Part shown: piece by piece, positions 8,924-17,895 of the stretch
How positions within the stretch are numbered: the first letter of the stretch is position 1
Layout: the number at the start of each line of letters is the position of its first letter
NCBI RefSeq assembly: GCF_003965815.1
Contig: NZ_RXOE01000002.1
Coordinates: 124,001-188,000 of the forward strand
DNA from: Variovorax gossypii
GTDB lineage: Bacteria; Pseudomonadota; Gammaproteobacteria; Burkholderiales; Burkholderiaceae_C
Direction: 5' to 3'
Length of the DNA stretch: 64,000 nucleotides
Notes under the pieces: generated by a model
Databases searched by the model: none
The model's input: only the letters and a program-made list of their open reading frames with translations
What the model was told of the DNA's origin: nothing
Made by a program: the position numbers and the translations under genes

Positions 8924-11347
8924 ATGAATATCAGATCCACCGCTGTGTTTGCTTTGCTCCTAGTGAGCGTAGTGGCAACGGCGACAGGCTTGCAACATTT
9001 GAGTTGGCATTCGATCGCCGCTGTCCGTTGGGACGCGCTAAAGCCGTACGCCGTGGTGTTGGCAGGCGGCATGTTGTTTACCGAAATCGGGTCGCGCTGG
9101 CTCGGCATCCACCGGATTGCGGCCGGCGCGGTCGTGGCAACCGTCATCGCACTGGTTGCCGGCGCGGCCGGCGCATTGTTGGTAGTGGTATGGATCGGGC
9201 TTGCCAGCTACGTGGTGGGCTCAACCGCACTAACGCTGTGGAGCAAGCGCAGCGAAGTGCCCTCGACTCTCATCTCCGTGCTTGTAGGTGCCGTCGTCTA
9301 TGGAGCGCTGATCGGTCTCGCCGCGCACCGGCCTGTCAACTACCCAGGCGTATACGCGATTGCGCTAGCTCTGCCGGTCGTCTTTGGTTGGCGGCAGGTT
9401 CGCACATTGCTTCTGTCGGTGCTTGCTTTCGCTCGCCGTAAATCAACATCGAGCCTCGATCTGTTGATCGTCGGAGTTGCACTGCTTCACTTCGTCGTCG
9501 GACTAATGCCGGAAACCGGACACGACGCTCTGGCATCGCACCTTTTTATCCCGGCGCACCTTGCTTCGCGTCACGCTTGGAGCTTTGACGTCAGCCTGTA
9601 TGTGTGGGCGGTGATGCCAATGATGGGCGACTGGCTGTTCTCGCTGGGATACATGCTGGCGGGCGAAACGGGCGCTCGCCTCTTGAATGTCGGTTTTGTG
9701 TTGACCACGTGTTGTCTTGTGCGCGAACTCGTTTTTTGGGCGGGTGGTAGCCGGGCCGGTGCGAAGTGGGGCGCGCTTCTATTGCTTACCACGCCGCTGA
9801 CGTTGCTTGAAAGCAGTAGCCTCTATATCGAATCCGTCTGGGCTGCTTTTGCGGTCGCAGGCGCGCTGTCCCTTTTCAGGGCGCTGCAGCGCGACGGACA
9901 GCGGCCTGCCGACATTCGCGCCGCCGCTATCCTGCTCGGCGGCGCGCTGGCCGCAAAAGCGATCACGTTGGCGATCCTCCCTGGATTGTTCATCGTTTTT
10001 CTGATGCGTTTTCGAGTATGGGCCACTAAGGCCTCGGTGGGGCTCTTCGCGCGTGCGTTGGGGCTCTTTGTCTTCGTGGGTTGCGTTCCATACCTGACCG
10101 CGTGGGTACTTACCAAGAATCCGCTGTTCCCTTATTTCAACGAGATTTTCCATTCGAAGCTTTGGCCTTTGGTCAACTTTCAGGACTCGCGTTGGAGTAG
10201 GGGCTTTAAATGGGACACCCTTTACCAAGTAACCTTTCATTCGGATGCCTTCCTGGAAAGCTGGCCGGGCGCGAGCGGCTTCCAATGGATGCTCCTCCTG
10301 CTGCCCGCTGTCGTGCTGGTTGCGGGTAAGGGAAGGTCGCGCGCTCTGGCGATTCTCTTGGCTGGCGCCGTCTCGGCAGTGGTGACGTTTCAGTCTATCG
10401 CCTACCTGCGCTACATCTTTCCGGCGGTCGTGCTGATGGTCGCGTTGATTGCCACCGCGTTCTCTCAGGAGGACAACACCTCTTTAATCGAGAAAAGAGT
10501 GCTTTGGGTTGCAGGCTCGGTTGTCATCTTGCTGAACCTCGTCTTTCTAAAATCAGCGACCCATTACGGTGACATAGTTGCGCAGCCACTGCTCAGTTCG
10601 GCTGGCAGGGAGGCGTTTCTACGTGAGCGACTACCCATCCGCAGTGCAGTGGACGTTGTGAATAAGCTCAACCTTGATGACGCTCCAGTCGCCATGTTTT
10701 CTTCACCGCTGGGGGCCGGCCTTCATTCAAATGCCTTGCATCCGAGCTGGTACAACCTTAACTTCGAGCGTGCAGTGAGCGATGCCGACACGGCTGGTGC
10801 TATGGCCAGGGCTGTAGTGCTGGCGGGCGGTGACTACCTCATTCTCGATGCAGGGTGGGGCGCGCCGACGCAGCGAAGGCTGATTGAAGACGCTAGCGAT
10901 CTCGTGATCGCATTCGCTCCCATCGCAGTTCGTCGCGTCAAGGATCAGTATCGATTTGCGCAGGAACTGTTGCGCAACCCCGGTTTTGCTGCCGGCGATG
11001 GCTGGTCCCTGCCCGCCGATATTGCGGATGTGCGTGCGGGCTCGATCTCGGTCAACGTAACGACCGTGGCGACGCAGCAGGTCCCAGTCATCGCTGGGCG
11101 CCGATACAAGAACAGCGTGAAAAGCGCTTGCGGCAGGCAACCGACGCAGGGGCGCTTGCAGGTGAATTGGATGGATGCTGCCGGGCACTTCATTGGGACG
11201 AGTATTCAGGTTTTCGAATGCACCGCCGACGCCAAGACTTATTCCATGGAAGTCAGGGCTCCCCGAAACGCCGCCACTGCAGTCGTCTACGCGTCGGGCC
11301 AGACCGATGTTCCCGTTACCTTCAGTGAAGTATCTTTCAAGCAATGA
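8924..11347 (+). CDS. Large polytopic membrane protein, probable GT-C glycosyltransferase
   Basis: The 807-residue protein has about a dozen hydrophobic segments in the first 560 residues, then a soluble C-terminal part of about 240 residues ending in a beta-rich segment. The loop GHDALASHLFIPAHLASRHAW resembles the acidic first periplasmic loop of GT-C enzymes, which use polyprenyl-phosphate sugars as donors. No closer family is recognised. Its stop overlaps the start of a polyprenyl-phosphate-type GT2 (ATGA), and an ArnE-like protein follows, so transfer of a lipid-linked sugar on the periplasmic side is a reasonable inference. Codon use is less GC-rich than in the rfb genes, suggesting transfer. 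Confidence 0.6.
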   Translation: MNIRSTAVFALLLVSVVATATGLQHLSWHSIAAVRWDALKPYAVVLAGGMLFTEIGSRWLGIHRIAAGAVVATVIALVAGAAGALLVVVWIGLASYVVGSTALTLWSKRSEVPSTLISVLVGAVVYGALIGLAAHRPVNYPGVYAIALALPVVFGWRQVRTLLLSVLAFARRKSTSSLDLLIVGVALLHFVVGLMPETGHDALASHLFIPAHLASRHAWSFDVSLYVWAVMPMMGDWLFSLGYMLAGETGARLLNVGFVLTTCCLVRELVFWAGGSRAGAKWGALLLLTTPLTLLESSSLYIESVWAAFAVAGALSLFRALQRDGQRPADIRAAAILLGGALAAKAITLAILPGLFIVFLMRFRVWATKASVGLFARALGLFVFVGCVPYLTAWVLTKNPLFPYFNEIFHSKLWPLVNFQDSRWSRGFKWDTLYQVTFHSDAFLESWPGASGFQWMLLLLPAVVLVAGKGRSRALAILLAGAVSAVVTFQSIAYLRYIFPAVVLMVALIATAFSQEDNTSLIEKRVLWVAGSVVILLNLVFLKSATHYGDIVAQPLLSSAGREAFLRERLPIRSAVDVVNKLNLDDAPVAMFSSPLGAGLHSNALHPSWYNLNFERAVSDADTAGAMARAVVLAGGDYLILDAGWGAPTQRRLIEDASDLVIAFAPIAVRRVKDQYRFAQELLRNPGFAAGDGWSLPADIADVRAGSISVNVTTVATQQVPVIAGRRYKNSVKSACGRQPTQGRLQVNWMDAAGHFIGTSIQVFECTADAKTYSMEVRAPRNAATAVVYASGQTDVPVTFSEVSFKQ

Positions 11348-12342
11348 CTTCCACCAGCTACGAAACGCAGATGTCGAGCACCCGGATCGCGGTTGTGATC
11401 CCGTCCTACAAGGTCACCCGACACATCGCATCGCTGATTGCATCGATCCCGTCGTATGTCTGGAGAATTTATGTGGTGGACGACGCCTGTCCCGATCAGT
11501 CGGGCAACTTTGTCAAGGCGAACTGCACCGATCCGAGAATCGCCATCGTTTTCCATGAGGTCAACCAGGGCGTCGGCGGTGCAGTGATGACAGGTTACCG
11601 CGCGGCCATCAAGGACGGGGCCCAAGTCATCGTGAAGATCGATGGCGACGGCCAGATGGACCCGGCGCTGATCCCCAATTTTGTAGACCCCATTCTTTCG
11701 GGTGAGGCCGACTACACCAAGGGGAACCGGTTTTTCGACCTGGAGAAGGTCCGCACCATGCCCAAGGTTCGCCTCGTCGGCAATGCGGTTCTTTCGCTGA
11801 TGACCAAGCTTTCGTCCGGCTACTGGGACCTGTTCGACCCGACCAATGGCTACACAGCCATTCATGCGCGTGTGGCCGAACACTTGCCCATGGAAAAATT
11901 GAGCCGCCGGTATTTTTTTGAAACCGATGTGCTTTTTCGGCTGAACACCTTGCGTGCAGTGGTCATGGATGTGCCAATGGAGGCGCAATACGGTGACGAA
12001 GTCAGCAATTTGAAAATTTCGAAAATCGTGACAGAGTTTCTCTTCAAGCACGCGAGAAATTTCATGAAGCGAATTGGCTACAACTACTACCTGCGCGACA
12101 TGTCGCTGGGTTCGCTCGAATTGCCTGTTGGGCTTCTGCTATTTTGCGGCGGCGGTGTTTTCGGCATTTACCAGTGGACCAACTCCATGCGAGCCGGCGT
12201 TGAAACTTCGTCGGGTACAGTCATGCTGGCGGCGCTTCCCATCCTGATGGGAATTCAACTGATTCTCTCTTTTTTTGGCCAGGACATTGCCGCAGTTCCG
12301 CGCACGCCATTGCACAAGAAGATTTCACGACGCGCCCTATGA
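11344..12342 (+). CDS. GT2 glycosyltransferase, polyprenyl-phosphate sugar synthase type
   Basis: The N-terminal GT-A domain (about residues 14-230) shows AVVIPSYKV, VVDDACPD, the nucleotide/metal site KIDGDGQMDP and FFETDVLFRL. Two membrane segments follow (about 260-320), the layout of GtrB/ArnC/DPMS-like enzymes that move a sugar from a nucleotide to undecaprenyl phosphate. The start overlaps the previous stop; a second in-frame Met ten codons in (MSSTRIAVV) is an alternative. It sits between the GT-C-like protein and an ArnE-like protein, completing a three-part glycosylation set. Donor sugar unknown. Confidence 0.8.
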   Translation: MTSTSYETQMSSTRIAVVIPSYKVTRHIASLIASIPSYVWRIYVVDDACPDQSGNFVKANCTDPRIAIVFHEVNQGVGGAVMTGYRAAIKDGAQVIVKIDGDGQMDPALIPNFVDPILSGEADYTKGNRFFDLEKVRTMPKVRLVGNAVLSLMTKLSSGYWDLFDPTNGYTAIHARVAEHLPMEKLSRRYFFETDVLFRLNTLRAVVMDVPMEAQYGDEVSNLKISKIVTEFLFKHARNFMKRIGYNYYLRDMSLGSLELPVGLLLFCGGGVFGIYQWTNSMRAGVETSSGTVMLAALPILMGIQLILSFFGQDIAAVPRTPLHKKISRRAL

Positions 12343-12389
12343 CCGATTTTCCGGAAAATATTTAACGCAACAACGGACGAGGCGGTCAA

Positions 12390-12746
12390 ATGATTAATGT
12401 CATGCTGACATTGCTGTTTGCAATGGTCATGGGTTCTGGGCAACTGGTGCTGTCCCAGGCATCGAAGGAAGTTTTTGCGTTGGGAGGATTGTCGGTCAAT
12501 GCGTTGCTTACCAGTAAATGGCTGTGGCTCGGGATCTTCATCTATGGCTTTGCCATGATCTTCTGGGTTTATATCCTGTCGCGTTTCGATGTGAAGTACG
12601 CCTACCCTATTTCTTCGACCGCTATTTTCTTCACCGCCATTTTTCAGGCCATCATTCAGCGCAACATGCCCAGCGGGAGCTACTGGCTTGGCTTGGCGCT
12701 GGTCGTGGCGGGCCTCGTCGTTCTTTCGATCGACAAGAAAATCTGA
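12390..12746 (+). CDS. Small EmrE/ArnE-like membrane protein, possible lipid-sugar flippase subunit
   Basis: The 118-residue, four-helix protein resembles the SMR/EamA fold and especially ArnE/ArnF. Features include MGSGQLVLSQASKEVF at the N-terminus, WLWLGIFIYGFAMIFWVYILS, YPISSTAIFFTAIFQ and a terminal VVAGLVVLSIDKK. ArnE-ArnF are proposed to flip undecaprenyl-phosphate aminoarabinose; here only one subunit is visible. It lies directly after the polyprenyl-phosphate-type GT2. A drug/metabolite exporter role is possible but less fitting for the context. Confidence 0.7.
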   Translation: MINVMLTLLFAMVMGSGQLVLSQASKEVFALGGLSVNALLTSKWLWLGIFIYGFAMIFWVYILSRFDVKYAYPISSTAIFFTAIFQAIIQRNMPSGSYWLGLALVVAGLVVLSIDKKI

Positions 12747-12766
12747 GTGCAGGCGTCGCAATTCCA

Positions 12767-13840
12767 ATGAACAAGATTCGACTGGAGGCGCTGCAGGCGG
12801 ACGGACTCGACGAGCAGATCGCTGTCGGTGCCGCTGTGTATTCGACCCCCGAAGTCACCGACCGTGAGCACCTTCGCTGGAAGCATCTTGCCAACCCGGG
12901 CGGCGTGTCAACGAGCATCAGCGCCCGAAACCCGCAAGGTGAACTGGTGGGGCGTTCGTTCTTGCAGCCACGGCGCGTGTCACTGAGCGCCGCAGAGTCG
13001 TGCGCAGGGGCCACGGTCACCGATCTCGTGGTGAAACCTGAAGAGCGCAATGCCGCCACCATGATCTCGATGACCCGTGCGGTGCGTGCGCCCGAAGGCA
13101 TCGACGTCGTTTTTCATACCTCGAACGAGGTGAGCGACATTTTCTATCGGAAGCTGTTCAAGTTCCCCGTGGCTTTTTCCTTGCAGGCCGTGGGCCTGCC
13201 GATTGGTGTTGCCGGTGCGATCGGGCGCTTCGTGTCGAACCGTGGGCTCGTCGCGTTCGGCAATTTCCTGGCGTCCCCCTGGCGGCTGCTGATCCGCGCG
13301 GCTACAGCTGTTGGCGCGCGGGGCACCGGCTTGGCGTTCGGCTTGGCCCCGCAAGAAGCCGAAAGGGCTGAGATATTCCGGCGTTTCCGGAACTTTGCAG
13401 GCCCTCACTTGGCGCGCGACGATGCATTCGTCGACTGGCGGTTTTCCAAAGGCACATTGTTCCGCGGCGACGTGAAATGGCTCTGCAAAAAGCAGGAATG
13501 CTTGGGCTATCTGGCATTCAAGCAGGTCGAGCTGGCCGGGCTGAAGATCATGGTCATCATGGACTCGGTGTTGTCGCGACCGTTGTCGGGCGGAGAGTCG
13601 ACGCATCTGAAGTTGATGGCGGCATGTGTGGCGGCCGACGCTGGTTGCGATGCGGTGTTCACCATCGCGAACCTGCGCAACCCTGCCCTGAAGTGGATGC
13701 GCGGCTTTCCGTTCATTACCATCCCCGACCGCCATTTACCTCACCCGACACCGATATTCGTTCATGCCGGAGAGGGCAGACGCGGCGCCATGGAGCGGGC
13801 GGATCTGTTCTTTTCACTGGCAGACCTGGACTATTTTTAA
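12767..13840 (+). CDS. GNAT-like acyltransferase of a glycan modification cassette
   Basis: The 357-residue protein resembles large GNAT-type proteins found in glycan clusters. It has an N-terminal YSTPEVTDREHLRWKHL segment, VTDLVVKPEERNAATMISM as a probable acyl-CoA/ACP-binding core, and a C-terminal second lobe ending FFSLADLDYF. I chose ATG 12767; the open frame starts 83 codons earlier inside the preceding gene. It directly precedes an acyl carrier protein, so it may transfer an acyl group from that carrier to a sugar amine. No catalytic residues could be assigned with certainty. Confidence 0.55.
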   Translation: MNKIRLEALQADGLDEQIAVGAAVYSTPEVTDREHLRWKHLANPGGVSTSISARNPQGELVGRSFLQPRRVSLSAAESCAGATVTDLVVKPEERNAATMISMTRAVRAPEGIDVVFHTSNEVSDIFYRKLFKFPVAFSLQAVGLPIGVAGAIGRFVSNRGLVAFGNFLASPWRLLIRAATAVGARGTGLAFGLAPQEAERAEIFRRFRNFAGPHLARDDAFVDWRFSKGTLFRGDVKWLCKKQECLGYLAFKQVELAGLKIMVIMDSVLSRPLSGGESTHLKLMAACVAADAGCDAVFTIANLRNPALKWMRGFPFITIPDRHLPHPTPIFVHAGEGRRGAMERADLFFSLADLDYF

Positions 13841-13855
13841 ACTGGAAGGAAGATC

Positions 13856-14143
13856 ATGAGTGACTTGGCAAAACAGATCGTCGACGAGGCGATCCTCGAA
13901 GTGAACGCGGACCAGGACGCCGACGCGCAGATTGCGAACGAGCCGCACACCGCGTTGCTCAGCGAAGGCAGCAACGTCGACTCACTAGCGCTGGTGCGCC
14001 TGCTGCTGGCCGTCGAGCGGATCATCGAAGAGAAGACCGGCAAGGCCATCACGGTGGTGGACGACACTGCCTTCGAGACCGAGCAAAGCCCCTTCGCCAC
14101 CGTCGGCACGCTGCTGCAGCACGTGACCCACCTGCTGGCTTGA
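13856..14143 (+). CDS. Dedicated acyl carrier protein
   Basis: The 95-residue acidic, helical protein has the phosphopantetheine attachment serine in NVDSLALVRLLL, preceded by a typical variable helix (LAKQIVDEAILEVN). It is not the housekeeping AcpP, whose motif is usually DSLD. The start has a strong GGAAGGAAG site. It is followed by a ketoreductase whose start is within a few bases of its stop, and by a KAS III and an AMP-ligase, so it is probably the carrier of a private acyl pathway. Confidence 0.85.
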   Translation: MSDLAKQIVDEAILEVNADQDADAQIANEPHTALLSEGSNVDSLALVRLLLAVERIIEEKTGKAITVVDDTAFETEQSPFATVGTLLQHVTHLLA

Positions 14144-14145
14144 GC

Positions 14146-14847
14146 ATGCAGGACGGCCGCATTCTGATCACTGGCGCCAGCAGGGGCCTGGGCCGTGGGC
14201 TGGTCGAGCGGCTTCTCGTAGCCGGCGCAATCGTGTCGGGTTGCTCGCGGCAGCCGTCCGACATAGAGCACCCGAACTACACGCACTTTGTGGTCGACAT
14301 CAGCGACGAGCCAAGCGTCGTCTCCATGTTCAAGGACATCGCGGCGCTCAAGGTGCCGTTGACGTTGCTGGTCAATAACGCGGGCGTTTCGCAGGTCAGC
14401 CTGGGCATTCTGACGCGGGCGGCCAATGCCGAGGCCATCATCCGCACCAACCTGCTCGGAACTTTTTTTGTTTCCCGAGAAGCGCTCAAACTGATGCAGC
14501 GTCAGAAGTACGGCCGCATCGTGAACTTCTCGTCCATCAACGTTCCGTTGGGAAGTGCCGGCAGTTCTCTCTACAACGCCAGCAAGGCAGGGGTGGAGGC
14601 TTTCTCGAGCGTGCTTGCGAGGGAGTGTGGCAACGCCGACATCACGATCAACACTCTAGGTCTGTCGCTCGTGAACAACTCCGGCATGCTCGAGGCACTC
14701 GGCGAAAAGGCCGTGTCCGACAAGCAGTCGAACATGCTGAAACCGAAGGTGCTCGAGGTGGACGAGATTCTTCACGTGGTGAATTTCTTCGCTTCTCCCC
14801 TGGCGCGCAATATGACGTGCCAGACCCTCTATTTCGGGGGGCTTTGA
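14146..14847 (+). CDS. SDR ketoreductase, FabG-like
   Basis: The 233-residue classical short-chain dehydrogenase has the cofactor loop ITGASRGLGRGL, VNNAGVSQVS, catalytic Ser in VNFSSINVPL and the YNASKAGVEAF Tyr/Lys pair. Between an ACP gene and a KAS III gene it most likely reduces a 3-oxoacyl-ACP. ATG 14146 is used; a TTG at 14140 would overlap the ACP stop. Its stop overlaps the next start. Sugar keto-reduction is the main alternative. Confidence 0.8.
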   Translation: MQDGRILITGASRGLGRGLVERLLVAGAIVSGCSRQPSDIEHPNYTHFVVDISDEPSVVSMFKDIAALKVPLTLLVNNAGVSQVSLGILTRAANAEAIIRTNLLGTFFVSREALKLMQRQKYGRIVNFSSINVPLGSAGSSLYNASKAGVEAFSSVLARECGNADITINTLGLSLVNNSGMLEALGEKAVSDKQSNMLKPKVLEVDEILHVVNFFASPLARNMTCQTLYFGGL

Positions 14848-15509
14848 TGATCGCCAGTACGAGCCACACCAGTAGCAGCACAGGTGTCGACAGTGTTTCG
14901 ACTTTCACCAACGGTAAATGGCGGCAGAACTGCTATGTGATCGGCAACGAGCACCGTAAGGCGCTGATCGTCGATCCGGGCAGCGACCCCGAAGGCCTTC
15001 TTGCGCTCATCAACACGCTGGGTGTAACGCCGGTGGCCATTGTCAATACGCACGCGCATTACGATCACATTGGGGCGGTGGCGGTGGTGCAGGAAAAGTT
15101 CGGCATTCCGTTCTACCTGCACGGTGACGACGCCAAGCTGATGAAGCAGGCCAACATCTACAAGATACTGTTCGAGAGCAAGAGCAGCATCAAGGTGCCG
15201 GAGTTCGACCGGGATCTGGCCGAGCTGGAAGGCGACAAACTGGCACTCGACGGGTTCGTCGTGCGCATCGTGCGCACGCCGGGCCACACGCCCGGAAGCA
15301 TCTGTCTGATCGTCGGCAACAATCTGTTCAGCGGCGATACGCTGTTGCCGGGAGCCCCCGGCAGGACCGATCTGCCAGGCGGCGATAAGAAAAAGCTGGC
15401 GCAAACGCTGGAAAGCCTGCGGCAGCTCGATGCGGGCTATCTGGTGCATCCGGGCCATGGCAAGCCGTTCGCCCTAGGCGAGTTCTGGAGGAAATTCGAT
15501 GACAAGTAA
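14847..15509 (+). CDS. Metallo-beta-lactamase-fold hydrolase, glyoxalase II-like
   Basis: The 220-residue protein has a full binuclear metal site: THAHYDHIG (HxHxDH), the His of PGHTPGSICL, the Asp of FSGDTLLPG and the His of HPGHGKP. Glyoxalase II-type members cleave thioesters. Beside an ACP and a KAS III it may hydrolyse an acyl-ACP/CoA or edit mis-loaded carriers, but this is inference. ATG 14847 overlaps the preceding stop (ATGA). Confidence 0.8.
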   Translation: MIASTSHTSSSTGVDSVSTFTNGKWRQNCYVIGNEHRKALIVDPGSDPEGLLALINTLGVTPVAIVNTHAHYDHIGAVAVVQEKFGIPFYLHGDDAKLMKQANIYKILFESKSSIKVPEFDRDLAELEGDKLALDGFVVRIVRTPGHTPGSICLIVGNNLFSGDTLLPGAPGRTDLPGGDKKKLAQTLESLRQLDAGYLVHPGHGKPFALGEFWRKFDDK

Positions 15510-16521
15510 CGCCGGCGTCGGCATCGAGGGCATCGGCTACAGCCTCGGCGCCTTGACAGTGACCAACGCCCAGTTGCAGGCCGAGAACCCTCACTGGGAC
15601 ATGTCCAAGACCATCGAGAGAACCGGTGTGTCCTCCAGGCCGATCGCAGCCGAAGGAGAAACTGCGCTGGACCTCGCGGTGCAGGCAAGCGCCGATGTGT
15701 TCCGGCGCCTCGACATCGACGCGGCCGACGTCGACGCCCTGATCTTCTGCACGCAAACCCCGGACCATGTATTGCCGCCAAACTCCGTGCTACTGCATGG
15801 CAGGCTCGGTATGCTGCCCTCGGTCATGGCCTTCGACATCACGCATGCCTGCTCGGGATTCGTCTACGCGTTGGGCATTGCGCGCAGCCTCGTGATAAGC
15901 GGCACCGCACGCCGCGTGCTGGTCGTTACTGCAGATACCTATTCGCGCCTGGTACATCCGCTGGACCGGTCGATCCGGCCGTTGTTTGGCGACGGCGCCG
16001 CGGCCACGGTTGTTGCCGCACAGCAGCCGAAGTTGCGTGTGATCGACGCAAGCTTCGGCACGTCCGGCAAGAATGCCGAGCGCTTCATTGTGAAGAACGG
16101 AGGCGCCCGCCATGGGGCGACCGGCAGCGGTGCTCTCGTCGAGCCCGACCGCAGCGGCCGCATCTACAGCGACGATCACATCCGCATGGACGGCATCGGC
16201 CTGCTGAGCTTCTTCAACAATGCTGTGCCGACAGCGGTGCGCGACATGCTGGGCAAGCATGCGCTCGCCGTCTCCGACATCTCGCTGTTCGTTTTTCACC
16301 AGGCCAGTCGACTGGCGCTGGACGGCATCTCGCGTGCGCTGCAGATACCCGAGCAGAAGATGGTCGTCGACATGGAGGACACGGGCAATCTCGTTTCGGC
16401 CTCCATTCCCGTCGTACTGGCCAAGCTCATCGACAAGGGTATCGTTGCCGAAGGCCAGACCATCGTTCTTTGCGGTTTTGGCGTGGGGTTGTCCTGGGCC
16501 ACCGTTCTTATTCAAGTTTGA
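15499..16521 (+). CDS. 3-oxoacyl-ACP synthase III (KAS III, FabH-like)
   Basis: It condenses an acyl-CoA primer with malonyl-ACP. The 340-residue thiolase-fold protein keeps the Cys-His-Asn triad: Cys in THACSGFVYAL, His in FVFHQASRLA, Asn in DTGNLVSAS (canonical GNTSAAS). The start overlaps the previous gene by 11 bp. Placement among ACP, ketoreductase and ligase genes and away from the main fab cluster marks it as a specialised copy for the glycan cassette. Confidence 0.88.
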   Translation: MTSNAGVGIEGIGYSLGALTVTNAQLQAENPHWDMSKTIERTGVSSRPIAAEGETALDLAVQASADVFRRLDIDAADVDALIFCTQTPDHVLPPNSVLLHGRLGMLPSVMAFDITHACSGFVYALGIARSLVISGTARRVLVVTADTYSRLVHPLDRSIRPLFGDGAAATVVAAQQPKLRVIDASFGTSGKNAERFIVKNGGARHGATGSGALVEPDRSGRIYSDDHIRMDGIGLLSFFNNAVPTAVRDMLGKHALAVSDISLFVFHQASRLALDGISRALQIPEQKMVVDMEDTGNLVSASIPVVLAKLIDKGIVAEGQTIVLCGFGVGLSWATVLIQV

Positions 16522-16531
16522 AGGCCAGACC

Positions 16532-17878
16532 GTGAGTCAGATCCAATTCCTTCTCGACCGATTCGCGTCGAAGCCAGAAGCTCCCGCGGTTGTCTTCCGT
16601 GGCGCTTCCGTCAACTACGGCGAGCTGTCGTCCGCCATTGCGCAGCAGCAGCAAGCGCTGGAAGCCGCCGGCGTGCAGCCCGGCGTGCCGGTGATCCTGC
16701 GCGGTGACTATTCGGCATTGGCTGTGAGCATGTTGCTTGCACTCATCGAGCGTTGCTGCATCATCATTCCGCTGACGCCCGAAGCCTACGACAGTCTCGG
16801 CGCTTCGATCGACGACGTGGCGCCCGAATGGCTGATCGACGTGTCGACGACCGAGGCCAGCTTCGAGAGGCTCGCTGCAGGGCCGTTGCCCGAGCTGTAC
16901 AAGATCGTGATCGAGCGTGCCGCGCCAGGCCTGGTGCTTTTCACTTCCGGCTCGTCGGGCAAGCCGAAGGCCGTGGTGCACGATTTCTCCAAGCTCATGG
17001 AGAAGTTCCATGCGGTTCGCCCTGCGATGATCACCCTGAATTTCCTGCTCTTCGATCACTGGGGTGGCCTCAATACGCTGCTGCATTGCCTGTCGAACCT
17101 GTGCCTAATCGTCGTGCCGGCCGGCCGCTCGCCCGAGCAGGTATGTGCCTTGGTGGCCGCACACCGCATCGAGCTACTACCTGCCACGCCGAGTTTCCTG
17201 AGCATGTTGTTGATCAGCAAGGCTTACCAGGGGCACGACCTTAGCTCGTTGAAGCTCATCACCTACGGCGCTGAGCCGATGCCCGAGACGACGCTGAAGA
17301 ACCTGCGCAAGGTGTTCCCCGGCATCGAACTGCGCCAGACCTACGGCATGATCGAATTGGGCGTGCTGCGCGCCAAGTCGCGTTCGCCCGACTCGCTGTG
17401 GGTCAAGCTCGGCGGCGAAGGCTACAACGTGCGCGTGATCGACGGCATGCTGCAGATCCGTGCCGATTCGGCCATGCTGGGCTACATCAATGCCCCGAGC
17501 CCGTTCACCGAAGACGGCTTCCTCATGACGGGCGACCTGGTCGAAACCGACGGCGAATGGATCCGCGTTCTGGGACGGCAGTCCGACATCATCAATGTCG
17601 GCGGCCAGAAGGTGTATCCGGCCGAAGTCGAGACCGTGCTGCTCGATTGCCCCGAAGTGGCCGATGCCGTGGTGTACGGCGAGCCCAATCCGCTGCTGGG
17701 CAAGATCGTCTGCGCGCAAGTCATCCTGCGCGAGGGCTTCGATGAAGCGGAGGCGCGCAGCGGCATCCGCAAGCTGGGCAAGGAGCGGCTGCAGCCATTC
17801 ATGATCCCGGCCAAGATCAAGTTCGTGAGCGAGATCGCCCAGTCGCACCGGCTCAAGCGCGTACGCGCCAAGTCTTGA
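16532..17878 (+). CDS. AMP-binding acyl-CoA/acyl-ACP ligase
   Basis: The 448-residue adenylating enzyme shows the P-loop LFTSGSSGKPKAVVH, TYGAEPMPE, QTYGMIELG, MTGDLVETDG and GRQSDIINVGGQKVYPAEVE. A C-terminal Lys in HRLKRVRAK is a candidate for the catalytic lysine. It is shorter than usual acyl-CoA ligases (about 500-550). The start is taken as GTG 16532, 10 bp after the KAS III stop; upstream sequence in this frame shadows that gene. It may load a free acid onto the neighbouring ACP. Confidence 0.82.
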   Translation: MSQIQFLLDRFASKPEAPAVVFRGASVNYGELSSAIAQQQQALEAAGVQPGVPVILRGDYSALAVSMLLALIERCCIIIPLTPEAYDSLGASIDDVAPEWLIDVSTTEASFERLAAGPLPELYKIVIERAAPGLVLFTSGSSGKPKAVVHDFSKLMEKFHAVRPAMITLNFLLFDHWGGLNTLLHCLSNLCLIVVPAGRSPEQVCALVAAHRIELLPATPSFLSMLLISKAYQGHDLSSLKLITYGAEPMPETTLKNLRKVFPGIELRQTYGMIELGVLRAKSRSPDSLWVKLGGEGYNVRVIDGMLQIRADSAMLGYINAPSPFTEDGFLMTGDLVETDGEWIRVLGRQSDIINVGGQKVYPAEVETVLLDCPEVADAVVYGEPNPLLGKIVCAQVILREGFDEAEARSGIRKLGKERLQPFMIPAKIKFVSEIAQSHRLKRVRAKS

Positions 17879-17895
17879 GTGCGGACCGTCTTGGA